Shown: in pieces, positions 13,002-26,200 of the stretch
Numbering within the stretch: position 1 is the stretch's first letter
How the letters are laid out: each line of letters starts with the position of its first letter
Assembly: GCA_964036195.1 (NCBI GenBank)
Contig: OZ038450.1
Location: 6,140,701 to 6,204,700 of the forward strand
Length of the DNA stretch: 64,000 nucleotides
DNA from: Sphaerolaimus hirsutus
Lineage: Eukaryota; Nematoda; Chromadorea; Monhysterida; Sphaerolaimidae
Reading direction: 5' to 3'
Translations under genes and position numbers: made by a program
Notes under the pieces: generated by a model
Databases searched by the model: none
What the model was told of the DNA's origin: nothing
The model's input: only the letters and a program-made list of their open reading frames with translations

Positions 13002-16000
13002 GATCCCGGAGGTCTCTCAGCTATCTATACTCCAGTTACTTTAGGCCCTGCACGCGTGGTTCCCACTGGATGCGTGCCAACGATTTATTTTGCATTATAT
13101 TTTCTTTCATTGTTGAAAAAAGTCATCGTTGTTATAACGCTATAGGTTAACTCATTCACAACAATAATTTTCGTCATCTTTTAAACAAAAATCGCGTGCT
13201 TTATCATCATTGGCACGCCTCCAACGTGAGACATAAATGAGTGCGAGGGCAGAGTATCATGTCCGCCGAGTATACCTGTCCTGAAGACAAAAATTTTTCG
13301 TCACACAAATCGGCAGCCATATATCTGGGCGATTTATTAGAACTTTTGCGCTAATTTTCACCCAAAATTGCCAAATTTCATAAATACCTTTTTGCTTATT
13401 TTCACCATAAAATCACCTGTTCATTTGCCGTATTGCTCATTTTCGGCTATTTTTGGTTAAAGTTCTTTAAAAAAACACTATTTTCAGCTATTTTCCCCTA
13501 TTTTCCGCGATTTTTCTCCCTTTCTGTCATCTACACCTTGAAAAAGCCTATCTATTAACCCCCCAACAGGATGCCGACCCGCACGTAGTGTCTTTCGAGC
13601 AGCACAAAAATGCCGGTGATGTACCCAAACCAGAGACGAAAAAAGGGCGGCGGTCGCACAAACTGGGCACGATTTTTGGCGTTTTTCTGCCGTCGATTGA
13701 GCACGTTTTTGGCGTGATCATGTTCCTTCGATTGCCGTGGATTGTGGGTATTATGGGCGTGCCTGAGGCGTTTTTCATGGTGCTCTGTTGCTGTACTTGC
13801 GTTGGTTTTGGTTATTTTATGCGTGTTGGGGTTCGTAGTGGGCTGGGCTTTTTTGAATTATTTTTAAAAGTGTCTGTCAGCTTGGTAGGGGGTTAGGAAA
13901 TAACGTTTTTTTACGTGTGAGCCGTTTAATGGATATTTACTTGGAAATGTGAAAACCGCTTGTTTTGAAATGCTCCCGAAATGTTTCTTGCGTTTTCATG
14001 CGAAATTTTTGAGTGGAAAGAATGGCGGGCACACATGTTTATGTGAAAAATCACACTACATCACGAAACTTACAGTCATGGGGTTATTGGTGCTCCACAC
14101 ACAGCGATTTTAAAAATAAGTTCGAACGTTTTTTGGAAAAGTAGGAATACCGTATTTCTTCTAATAGAAGAGCGCCGTTCTATTTTTTTCGTCAACTTGT
14201 TTACCTGCCGTCCTATTCGAGGTTGACGAAAAAGGAGCCGCAATAACGCACATTGAAAAATCCGCAGACATTTCTGACAACCCTGGCGATAGGGGCCATC
14301 ACAACGAACGGGCGTATCGGCACGGGTGGGCCGTACTACCTGATCAGCCGGTCACTGGGGCCGGGCGCGGGCGCCGCCATTGGGCTGCTCTTCTGCGCCG
14401 CCAACACCATCGCCGTCGCCATGTACATCATCGGCGGCGTGGAGATCGTGCTCATCTATCTGGCACCGGAGGCCGCCATTCATGGTGAGTAGGGTTCAAA
14501 CGGGATCCCAATCCCTAACTCCGAAACTTTCCGGCATTCAGCTGGCCCGATCCCGAAACTCCAATCCCGATCCCGATCCAGAAATCTAAAAATCCCGGTC
14601 CCATACACGAAAATTTTCAAATCCCGATCCCGGAAAATTTCGGGCAAATGATAAAACCGTGGGAATGACTTTTTTCGCTGAGGAAATGTGAATGAAAAAA
14701 ACCGTTGTGCGTTTTTTAATGCCTTCTTTGTCATTAAAGTGGGTTTTTAGCCTTTTTTTGTGAAAAATTGGAGGAAAAGTATGTATATAAATGGTTTTCT
14801 AAAATCCCGATCCTGTGACCTGAATCCCGGGATCACCCTAATCTCGATCCCGAAAACTTAAAAAGCCAATCCCGATTGCGTGACTTCAATCCCAACCCCG
14901 ATCCCGAAAATTCAAAATACCAATCCATATCCCGAAAAGTCAATCCCTTTTGAACCCTAATGGTGAGGTTTTGGATTGAGGTTGAAATTTATTTTAGATT
15001 GCCGGGTTTGGGAAATCGGGGTACGTTGATTATCTATCATCACTCTATTAGCATTGTGTTGTGATTACTGCTAGACGGAAAAATACAAAATTTGAACATA
15101 CCGTAAAATTGTAATCTTATCGATTATAATCGTATCGCCCAATTATACAAATCTGTCAATCTAAATTCCGTGGCTGAAAGTCTCACACGCCAGTGCTACA
15201 TAAGTTCCATGCATCCAAGAGCGCCGTTCTCGCAGGCCGCGCCGCCATCGCGCAGACGGGCTGGTTCGAGTCCATGACCAACTCGATGCGGCTGTACGGC
15301 GCCGCCACCTGCCTGCTCGTGCTCGTCGTCGTGCTGCTCGGAATACGCGTCACACAGGTACTGGGGGGGGGGGGATTGTGGCGGGGTTTGCTGGATAAAT
15401 TAGTGATGATAAACTAGATTTCTTTGAAGTTTTTTTTTTCAAGAAAAAGTTCCATGTTTGTGAGAAAAAGGTAGTGGAGAATGCATAAATATTTACTACT
15501 TAGGTATACAGTGAAGTCTACATCACTCAAATCAAAAGCCCAATACCGAGTCCAATACAAAAGCTCAATACAAAAGCTTTAATACGAACCCCAATACAAA
15601 TTCCAATAAAATGTCAGTATTTTGTAGAGGCGATTCCGATCCTGTACTTTCCTGTACCACCTTGGTGCATGAGTTTTGAAATAGAGTGAAAAACGCTCTA
15701 AATCGTTCAAATCATTTAGGTAGCTGTTGCTTGAAATTTCCTTGAGGTTTGCCACCTTTGCAAGAATCTTTAATGTATGTGCCGCTTGGCAGCGCGTATT
15801 CGCGCAACTATAGATGAGTAGCGGGTAGCATTAGATGAGTAGCGGGTGTAGATGAGTAGCAGCACAGAGTCAAATCCATCACCGTGGAGCATGAAAAAAA
15901 TTCATGAATGCAAAAATTTCGAATAATTATGAAAATCAAAATGCACTTTAAAATCATCCGGTTTCAGGCAATAGCGCCCATGTCGCTGATCGGTCTGGGC

Positions 16001-19000
16001 GTGGGCATCACGTGCATCTACATCGGCGCCATCCAGAAGACTGCGCAGGGTGGTTCAGGGCCCTACGTGTGCCAGGTGGGTAGGATTGGGACTAGGGATG
16101 GCCAGCGTTTTTTTTAAGAAACGCCGCTTTTTAATAAAAAGCGCAATGGTCTCAATTTGGACCTATGCACTAGGCATTTTGTAAATTCGCGCAATTTCAC
16201 ATGCACATTACCACTGGTGGTTGTTTTCATTGGTTTTGTGTGATTTTAGTGTCATTGCTTCTATTCCAGCATGCCATCATAATAATAAGGTGTGATATGT
16301 TAGTGTAGTATACAATATCCAGCCAATATGCTTCCACATACTTCTACAGTACTGAGAAACATCAGTCAATGTATTAGCTATTTTTATAACCTTTTTAAGC
16401 GCTATTTCGTGCCTAACCTCACTTGACCTCACGACCGTTTGACAAATAGCAATTTACATAATAAGTGTCAACATAAAAAGTGGATTTTTTGGCATAAAAC
16501 CCCACCTATAATGCTATCCCATTTCTCCACAGTCATTCTATGGCTATATATCATCAGAAGTACTGCCACTTGTATGATATTCCTGTATATATTGACTCAA
16601 AACTTTAAAGTTAAAACATTTTTGGGAGCTTTCTAGGAATATCTTGACATTTTTTGAAGAAAAAAAACGAAAAAAGCGCGTTCTTTTTCAAGCACTTTTT
16701 AAAAAAGCGGGGCCATTGAAAAAAGCGCTTTTTATCCATCCCTCGTTGGGACGTTACATCGTATCAAATATCGACTATTTCTATATCGAATAACGATATC
16801 GGGGCACCACGTAGATATCGGTATCGAATATCGAGTTACAACAGATATATATCGAATATCGATATCGAAAAGTTATACCGTGGCAACCGTACAGGTGGGC
16901 GGGCGACTGGTCAAGTGGGAGGCCTACATACCCAAAGACCAGTGGCGCACCAGACAGCCCTCCCTACAAGACTGCCAGCTCTACTGCACCGCGAGTAGAA
17001 TCGATGTGCCCCTGTTTGGGTACTACTGCGTGGAGAAGGACAAAATCGGACAAGTTTTCGATGACCCAAGGAAAGGCTGCAGTAATAAAGACAGAGTTGG
17101 TGCGTCGGAATGAGAGTTGGGTGGTTGGAATGTGAATTCGATTTGTTTTTGTCTAAGATCTTTGCAATTTAATTTGCAGCTCGAGATTTCATCGTGACAG
17201 ACAAGATGAACAATGTCACAAAACTTGGTGAGTGCTGGGCCGAGTTGTTATAAATACTGAACGTTTGTCAAAGTATATGTATATGTAAAATACTTTTTTA
17301 CTCACACCTGAATACAGAAAATGTAAAGTACTTTTTTTACCTTTACATGTGAGTAAATTACGTTTTCCCCAGGAAAATGTAAAATCGGGTACTTTTTCCC
17401 TGGGAAAATGTAAAAGGAGTACTTTTCTACATAGAATAGGTAGGTATGTAAAAGTGAGTACTTTTTCTTGTACGATTTTTACACTGGAAGACATAATAGA
17501 TGTACTTTTTTGGTGATTATTTAGTATTTATTTAGAAAAATGATATGATTTCTTCAAGATTTTCTTATTTTAGCAATAAAAAAATTGCAACTTAAGCAAC
17601 AAAAATACATTTTCTATACACGTGTACTTTCCAAAAGTACGCGTACAGGTGAGTACGGGTACTTTTTGATAAGAATATGTATATGTATTTACAACAGGGG
17701 TTTTGTAGATTTGGACCCCCGCGGGGGTTCATATAGATAGCAAATCGCTCCTCCGGGGGGATAGATAGCTGAATTTTTTTTTTGGCGGGGGGGTTCGCGG
17801 GGGTTCAATATATAGGGTTTTCCGAGATATAGATGGAAGAAAAGGGTAAAAAATCGCTCAAAGTAGGTGAAAAATGGCTAAAAATAAGTATATAAGCACA
17901 TATATAGCCAAAATAGGCGATAATGAACATGAACTAGCGATTTCGGAGGCGAAAAACTGTTAAAAAAGGTATGAAAATTAGCGATTTTGAGCGAAAATTG
18001 GCGAAAAATGTTCAAAAATCGCTCCAGATAGATAGATAGCTGGCCAATTTGGGGGGGGGGGGTTAGGTGATAGTAGCCCAAAATTTTGCCTCCGGGATAG
18101 ATAGATAGCTGTGCGGGCCTCCGGGATAGATAGATAGCTGTGCGGGCCTCCGGGATAGATAGATAGCTGTGCGGGCTTCCGGGATAGATAGATAGCTGGC
18201 GGATTTTGGGGGGGGGGTGGCTAACCCCTCCCCCCAACCCCCCCCCCCCCTACTAAACCCCTGGAGCTCACTTGCGTTGGGAGTTTTCGCCCTTTCCAAC
18301 CCCATCTCACAAGTATAACCCTACCCCTACAGTAACCTACCTGTGCCTGCCCTACTTTACTCCGGCCAACACGAGCTGCGTGCGCGGCACGCCCGGCCTG
18401 AGCGCGTCCGTGCTCGAAGGTAATGTAGAGCCAAAGTACTTGTCTGAAGATGAAACTGAACCTGGTACCATGGCGTGTAGGCACGATGAACAGGGATATA
18501 TTGAAGTGTTTCAGGTTTGGAGTAAAGTGTTTTTTGTTCATAGAATTTTTTAAGTCATTTTTATCTTCCGTTTGGCAACGCAGGACATATCGACCAGCTT
18601 TTTCTTGCTGCTGAACATCTACTTTCCTTCGGTGACCGGAATTTGCACAGGTGACCATTGGAATTAAATTTGGCACCGTGCCAAACCACACAAACGAACC
18701 CTACGCAGGTGCGAACATGTCGGGCGATCTAAAAGACCCTCAGCGCAGCGTGCCTTGGGGCACTATGGCTGCTCAACTAGTCACATCGGGTGTATACCTA
18801 AGCTACGTTCTCATTTTCGGCTCGAGCACGATATCTAGCTACCTGCGCGACAAGTACGGCTACTCTGTGGGCGGTTCCATGGCTGTCGCGTATCTCGGCT
18901 GGCCACATCCAAAAGTGATCATTGTGGCCTCGTTTATGAGCACGCTTGGTGCCAGCATACAGAGCTTGTGCTGTTAGTATTTTGGCGGTTTGGTATGTGG

Positions 19001-20264
19001 GCTACCCCCAAAACAGGGGTTTTGTAGATTTGGGCCCCCCGGGGGTTCATATAGATAGTAACTCGCTTCTCCGGAGGGATAGACAGCTAAAAATAATTTT
19101 GGGGGGTGGGGGTTCGCCGGGGTTCTAGATATAGGCTTTTCCATGATATAGAAGGAAAAAGAAGAGAAAAATCGTCAAAACTGGTGAAAAATAAGTATAT
19201 AAGCATATATAGTACACAAATAGCTGGAAATAGGCCATGAAACACATGAAATAGCGGTTTTGAAGGTGAGAAACTATAAAAAGGTACGAAAATTGTGGCA
19301 AAAAATTTCTCAAAAATCGCTCCAGATAGATAGCTGGCCGATTGGGGGGGGGGGGGTTAGGGGATAGTAGCCCAAAATTTTGCCTCCGGGATAGATAGAT
19401 TTAGCTGAGCGGCCTCCGGGATAGATAGATAGATAGCTGGCGGATTTGGGAGGGGGGTTAACCCCCCTTCTAAACCCCTGCACGAAAATGTTCCAGCTAT
19501 TTATCTACCCAAGGCAGCGCTCAGCCATCTAGCTATCCCGAGGTAAAATGTTAGGCTACTATCCCCTAAAACCCCTCCCCCTGTAGTATTTTACCCAATT
19601 GAAAGTGCGAGTTATCCTTCGATCAGCCAGCTTTAATTCAAATCGCAATTTACCCAGCCGCCCCGAAGCTTCTCCAAGCGATCGCCCAGGACAATGTTTT
19701 ACCGGCGCTGGGCATTTTCGCTCGGACAACTCGAAACGAACCACTGATTGGTCAGATCACGCTGGGCGCCGTGGCCCTGTGCTTTGTGCTCATTGGGAAA
19801 CTGGATTTTGTCAGTTTGGGGTTGCGCACCACCGAAATTTGGGACACTCATGAATTCGTTTTCAACACATTTGAATTTACCCTAATGGACCATTTTTGAT
19901 CTGAATCAGCAGTACTTGACAGCCCCATCGTTCCAGTAAACTGAAGTGTGTTTAAAAACAGTTATCAGTTTTGGAAATTTTGGCTGTCAATTACTGTGTG
20001 TAGGGCTTTTTAAGCAAATTTGCGATTAATTTTTTTATGTTCAAATCCAATTCAACGCGATCTCAGATCGCGCCGATCGTAGAGAAGTGTTTCCTGTGCT
20101 GCTACGCGGGGCTGAACCTGTCGTGTCTGCTGTCGAGCGCCGTGGCCGCGCCCTCCTGGAGGCCGCGCTTCAAGCTCTACCACCCGCTGCTCTCGGCCGT
20201 CGGGTTTCTTTTGTCCATTTTCCTGATGTGTGTCGGCCGGTGGATTGACAGGGCATGTTCTTTG
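12572..20264 (+). CDS. KCC: KCC-A exons 1-12: N-terminus and 12-TM transport core
   Basis: Residues 1-61 (exon 1) are a hydrophilic N-terminus ending YTYLSAFLRTLTPE. Exon 2 (62-138) carries TM1, GVFLPSIEHVFGVIMFLRL. The KCC Asn whose backbone binds K+ is His106 here. Exon 3 (from 139) has TTNGRIGTGGPYYLISRSLG, with the K+-site Tyr at 161. Exons 6-8 encode the cysteine-rich extracellular loop with N-glycosylation sequons (NNVT, ANTS). Exon 9 holds the TM6 motif FPSVTGICTGANMSGDLKD (exons 9-10), with Pro447 and Thr450 at the K+ site. Exon 10 ends in the TM7 region (WPHPKVIIVASFMSTLG). Exon 11 begins APKLLQAIAQDN, and exon 12 has NWRPRF-like SWRPRFKLYHP. The uninterrupted exons 2, 6 and 10 are the references for the intron gains in KCC-B. 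Confidence 0.92.
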
Positions 20265-23200
20265 GTTTGTTTGCTTGATTTACATCGGCGTTGAGTGTAT
20301 TCGTTTAATGTGGCGCTTGGCTTAGTGCCAAGTGTGATGGCGTTTTTTCGTTTTGGAGGTTGGGAGCTAGCGCAGGCTTTTACATCACTACACCCATTAT
20401 TTTACATCTGTATTTTCAGGTTCCAATACCTGTACCCGAGGAGCCTGTAGCTGTACGCACAGAAACTCGGCACGCACAGAAGCCCGTTACGCACAGAAGT
20501 TAACTCGGTGCGCACAGAAACTCGGCACGCACAGAAGCCCGTTACGCACAGAAGTTAACTTGCGCACAGAAACTCGGCCCGCACATAGCTGATGCCATGT
20601 GCGTGCCGAGTTTCTGTGCCTACAAAGTTTATGTGATTTTTCACATTCTCTTCTATTCTATCCCCTATGTATAGCAGTAGTTGACACCCGAAATTTTGCC
20701 AAACATTACATCTGTTTTCTACATATTTGACTTTCGCAATTGCGAATGTAAAATATGTAGAAAACAGCTGTAACAGTTGATGAAATTTCAGGTGTCAACT
20801 ACTTCAACACACATGAAAATCCTGAACTCAGATGGCTGACTTGTCCGACATGGCCCAGTTGTGTGCGTAACGGGCGTCTGTGCGTGGCGGGTTTTGACTC
20901 TGTGTGTAACGGGCGCGTGTGCGTAATGGGTTTCTGTGCGTAATGAGCCTGGCCCGTACCCGAGCCCTGATGGCCGGCGCATTAAACTACCGTATTACCT
21001 CGAATTACCCCCTTGAATTAACCCCCCGTCGAAATACCTCCCCCCCTAAAATTTGGCAGAGGAAATAATAACCCCCTCGAAATACACCCCCCCGTAAAAT
21101 AAAATGTAAAGAGAACGTACATGACAAATACATACCACAGTTTGTGATCTGTACAATGCAGAACACACGTTAAAACCGATGATTGAGTGACGTTAGGGAA
21201 GGGTTAATGTGTATATACAGTCATAATTATATGACTATAAACACATGTATTTACATCTATGTAACTTGTTTGATTTTTATACGTCTGAGCATGCGGAATT
21301 TCCAAAAATTTCTGACGGAAAAATAGACCCCCCTCGAATAACCCCCCTCGAATAACCCCCCTCGAATTATCCCCCCTCAAATTTTGCTGGCGAAATAATA
21401 AACCACCTGGGGGTATTTCGAGGTAATACGGTATTTATTTAAACCGCGTTAACTACCGCACCCCCCCCCCCCCGACGACCCGGTTCCATTCGAACCCTGC
21501 AATGGTTATTATTTCAGTGTTCTGCTCGGGGCTTTGTTGCAGTCAACAAATTCAGCGCGCAAGTTTTAATGCGCGTACTGCATTTCATTTCGCACATTAC
21601 ATTTCAATTTAATCCACTCCAAGGTGTGCCTGCTGATCGGAATCGGCATTCTGCTGTTCGTTGTGTTCCGCGGCAGCGAGATCGAGTTCGGCGACGCCCT
21701 GGGCGGCCTCAAGCAGACCATCGCATCGATGGCCCTGTTTGTGACCAGAAGAGATTACAGCGTTACTAATTGGTGCGTTTTTGGCATCTATGGTAAATAG
21801 GATACCGCATAGCTAGTGATGCGAAAAGCGCCAGGACTTTGGCGCCAAGCGCCAAAAGCGCCATGGCGCTTTTCCGACCCCGAGCGCCACAAGCGCCAAA
21901 TGGCGCCAGAGCAAAATGGCGCCAAGCGCCAGCGCCAGGCATTTTGTTCCTGGCGCCGGGCAAAAATAGCGCCAAGCGCAAAAAGCGCCATTTGGCACTT
22001 ATCATGGGCCTGGCGCCAAGCGCCAATGGCGCCACAGCAAGATAGCGCCAAGCGTCAAAAGCGCCATGGCGCTTGTTGCTTTAGCGCTAGCGCCAGGCGC
22101 CAGCGCCATGGTGCTTTTACAACACTACACATAGCCAGGGCCGTATCCAGGGGGGGGGGGCGGGGGGGGCTGCAGCCCCCCCCCCTCCCGGGCTGAGACA
22201 AAAAAGTGACCGGAAAATGGCACTTTTTCAACGTCAGCGTAAAAAATTTTTGCGCGCAAGCGCGCATTTTTCACCAGACGTGATGTTTTATCTACAGATT
22301 TGCTCCCTGTGGCCGAAATCGTTACAAACATACTCAATTGTGTGCTGTTTGCTGTATTTTGTATGTATATTTACATACATATACAGCGTTCCAAGGTGCT
22401 GGCGCCAACGCCAATGGCGCCATGGCGTTGCGTCTACTAATGGCGCCAGCGCCATCGCGCCATTCCGCCACTGTATACGAAAATTTTAGGGGGGGGGGGC
22501 TGAGCCCCCCCCGCTCGCCGGCCTCCGTAAACAAACAGCCCCCCCCGCTCAAAAATCCTGGATACGTCCCTGCACATAGCTACCGGCACATAAAATGTGT
22601 CTAGAGTATGTGCATAATAATAGGTAATTATAAGTTTAAAAAATACACAAATTAGAACATTGGAAACGAGAAAGTCTGAATATTGAGTGAGGCATCACGG
22701 TGAAAAGTGCACTTAAGTGAAAAGTTTCATCATCGAATTTGCCATTTTGACGCCATTTATATGGAGAAAACGTATGAAAACTTAATGTAGATCCTGAAAT
22801 ATTTAACTGAACCCGTCCGTTTCCCAGCTGGCGGCCGCGCATCCACATCATGGCGTGGGATGTCGAAACGCTCAAGCCGCTGGTCGAGTTGGCGGCGCAT
22901 TTGAAGTTCAAACGGCACGCGCTCGCTCTTATCTCCCTGATGCAGGCAACTCCCAGCGGTTAGTTGGTTTAACGTGGCGCCAATTCCATAAGTGGAGAAG
23001 TATAAAAAAACTTTTAGAAGTGAGAAGTGAAATGAGAAGTAACAGGAGAAAAAAAGCGAAGTAAACTTTTAACTTCAAATTCGACTTCTCATGTCATTTC
23101 TCACTTCTCATTATGCTTCTCATCTCATTTCTCATTTTACTTCTAACCTCTCAAATGGTTTTTCACTATTCCACCTACGGAATTGATCCCTGGTTTTTGG

Positions 23201-26200
23201 AAGCTATGGAAAAATTTATCTACCTTAGGTAGGTCCATATTATCTTGAATAAGTCCCCAGTCAGTTAATTTTTGACAGGAGTTGGGTGTTGCTTCACCAA
23301 ATTTTCAAAGTTTTCAAAGTATTGATCCAGTATAAAACAACATCGACATTTTTCCGGGGGTGTTATTCGAACTGGGGTATTTATTCGAGAGTATCCTGTA
23401 ATGATTCTCAGGCACTGAGTCTGTGCGGCGGCACGACGGCACTCAACGCAATGAGCTGTTGAGTATTGCGGCCGAACACCGATTTTCGACTTTTGTGAAG
23501 CTCTACCGCATGCCGCCCGCTGCCAGTTGGTGACACATTAAAATGTTGTAGCTTTTATTGTAGATATCATGGATCCTTAAAAATGATTTTTTATTCGAAT
23601 ATTTATATTCTGCCGGTAGGTTGGAGGTAAAATAGGTATATTTAATGTGGTATCTTTTTGTTGGTATTTCAAAAATAATCTAAAATTCACATTAAAGAAC
23701 ATAAAATGTATTTTTACGTATCATGGCTGCAGTTCAAACTAGACTGGCTTTTCGAGAGAAAGACTGACATAATTTTTTTTCGAGATCAATACCAACAAGG
23801 GATTTTTCAACCGTTTTTTAAAAACCTTAAAAAAACACGCACCCATCCGAACCCCATCGAAGAGGGCAGCGCGGGCGCGATCGAAGTGGACGCGTACGTG
23901 CGCATGTCGTCGGTGGGCCCGCTGCGGACCAACTGCGTGCTGGTGACGCGGCCGCCCTGCTGCCCCACGGCGCGCATGAACAGGATCATGTACAAGCTGG
24001 TGCACTGCCCCATCACGCTCCTGGTGGCACATGGTACGTTTTTGCGTTGGTGGCGATTATTTGAGGGTGTTGGGGAATTTTTTTGAAGGTTGGGTACCAG
24101 CCCCCCCCCACACGCGTAGTTACCAGGGGCACTCCCAGATCCTGCAAAATGCCCTATAAAATTTCCAATGTCATGAAATGTGTCAAAAGTAATGTAAAAT
24201 AACCCGTAAAATATCAAACATAAGGTAAGAATATATAAAATTGATATTTTGCATGACGTTTTACATGCCTTTTGATACTGACATGAGACTTTGCATGTTC
24301 CCGGGTATTTCACAGGGTCTGGGGGAGACACCTGGCTGTAAAAGTTATCACTCAAGCTTGACTAACACCCCTTTCAAATTCACATCAGTTCCGAGACATA
24401 ATCACCGTCTATTTATCGACACTTTCGTTTCCAGGCATCAGTGCCGATCTGCGACCGAGCCAGCCCACTGCGCACCTTTGTCGCGTTGACGTCTGGTGGA
24501 TTTTGGAGCATGGCGATTTACTCGTCGCGCTGGCCAGGCTCTTTACTCGACAGTCTACGTGGAAAAAGTCTGTTTACTTGACAGAATCGTGATGAAAAAC
24601 TGCTTGCAAATAGACCGACCTTCCCTGACCCGTAAAACTCCCTGTCAAATGTCAAATTTCATGTAAATAAAACAAACGCCTTGTAAAAATCTTTTCATTT
24701 TCTAATATTTTTAAAATCTCAGATACTCTATCAGAAAGAAAATATGATTTAATCTATCTTGAAATTACTCTAAAACTTATAAATACCTATATTTTTTCAT
24801 ATATCTGATAATTTTTAAATATACCTAGTCACCCAGAAATTTTTCCAATGCTAATTGCGAACTGCCACCAAATCCCAACCCAACAACACCGCGCTGTCAA
24901 ACAAATGTTTCAGCTCTCAATACCCGTGTAAGAGTAAATATTTAAAAATACCCAAATAGTATCTACCTAGGTACTATCTGTACTCTGGCCAAATATAAAT
25001 ACCATACGTATTCCTGTACTCTGTTATTTCCGTATTTTTTGATACCACTACTAGCTGCCCTCTGAGCGTTATTGCATGACGTAAATATGTGAGAAACGTT
25101 TCATTTTTCAGTGCCGAGATAAATCTTTTCGTGGTGATGCTGCCTGGGGACAACGACGTGGAAAACGCAGTGGAACATGTTATTCGGCGGACAAAACTTA
25201 ACGTAAGATCAAAAAAATGTAGATCTTATTTATGACTGCATACAAAGCTTCAATATTGACGCAGATCAAGGCCACCTACATTCCGCTGTTCTACCGAGAT
25301 GTTTGTTATACTATTATTTTTTATTGACCGTATTTACTCGAATAATTCCCCCCACTTGAATAATCCCCCCATAATGATGAAGAATAAATAATGCACATTT
25401 ATTAAAAAGACAATCGATGAAATCAAACCAAGCAAAATAGCAGTGCCTCGTTTGATTCATCGAATACAAATGCAGCACATTCGGTGTGTAGAGATGCAAA
25501 TCAATGTGCACTACGAATGGAAATTGGACGTAAATATGTTGTGTGGCGGAAACATACTCGAAAATTTTGAGGAAAAAATGATTCCCCCACTTGAATAATT
25601 CCCCCTTGAATAGTTCCCCCTCAAAAATGTCTGACGAAAAAATAATTCCCCGGGGGAATTATTCGAGTAAATACGGTAGTTCGCGAATGGGGAAGGGTCA
25701 CTCCTCAAATGTGCTGGGTACCTATATATCCGGCATTTCGAAATTGAAAATGTTGAAAAATACTGACTACTGAGACCACAATATTCGAGCACTTTCATAT
25801 TAAATGTTGAGATCGCAACAATATTGGTATTAAAAAGCCACCAGGGGCCGGTCTACTTTTGACTTTGCTCTTTACTTTTAATTTAATTAGTAAATCAGCT
25901 CTTGATTTTCCATTTTCATTTTACTTTAATTTTTTCGTTTGACTTTTGACTTGTAAACTTGCGTGTAAAATGTGTAAAATGTCATACAAATTTGTCAAAT
26001 GCCATGCAAAATGTAGAAGGGCTCAGCAATAAGATTTTTTTTAATTGAAGTTGACAATTTACTTTACATTTGACACTTTACCCTCACAGGTGACCGCGTA
26101 CAGCGTGCAGCACACGTGTCGCGTGCGCCGGCGCTGGCTGGCGCTCAGCCAAAAGGGCGTCTGCCCCGGCGTGGCCAAGCGCCAGCTGCAGACCGCCGCT

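Noticed and set aside
17878-18691. Minus-strand frames of 80-156 codons
   Set aside because: They run through a CTATCTATC repeat and the antisense of KCC-A exons 8-10.
21766-22196. Several overlapping 60-126 codon frames on both strands
   Set aside because: They lie in a GGCGCC repeat whose short periodic units lack stops in many frames; the same happens at 31965-32246, 33466-33684, 36178-36420, 51468-51753 and 56885-57267.
23739-24355. Minus-strand frames of 97 and 182 codons
   Set aside because: Antisense shadow of KCC-A exon 16 plus the neighbouring introner copy; GC-rich exons give long antisense frames.
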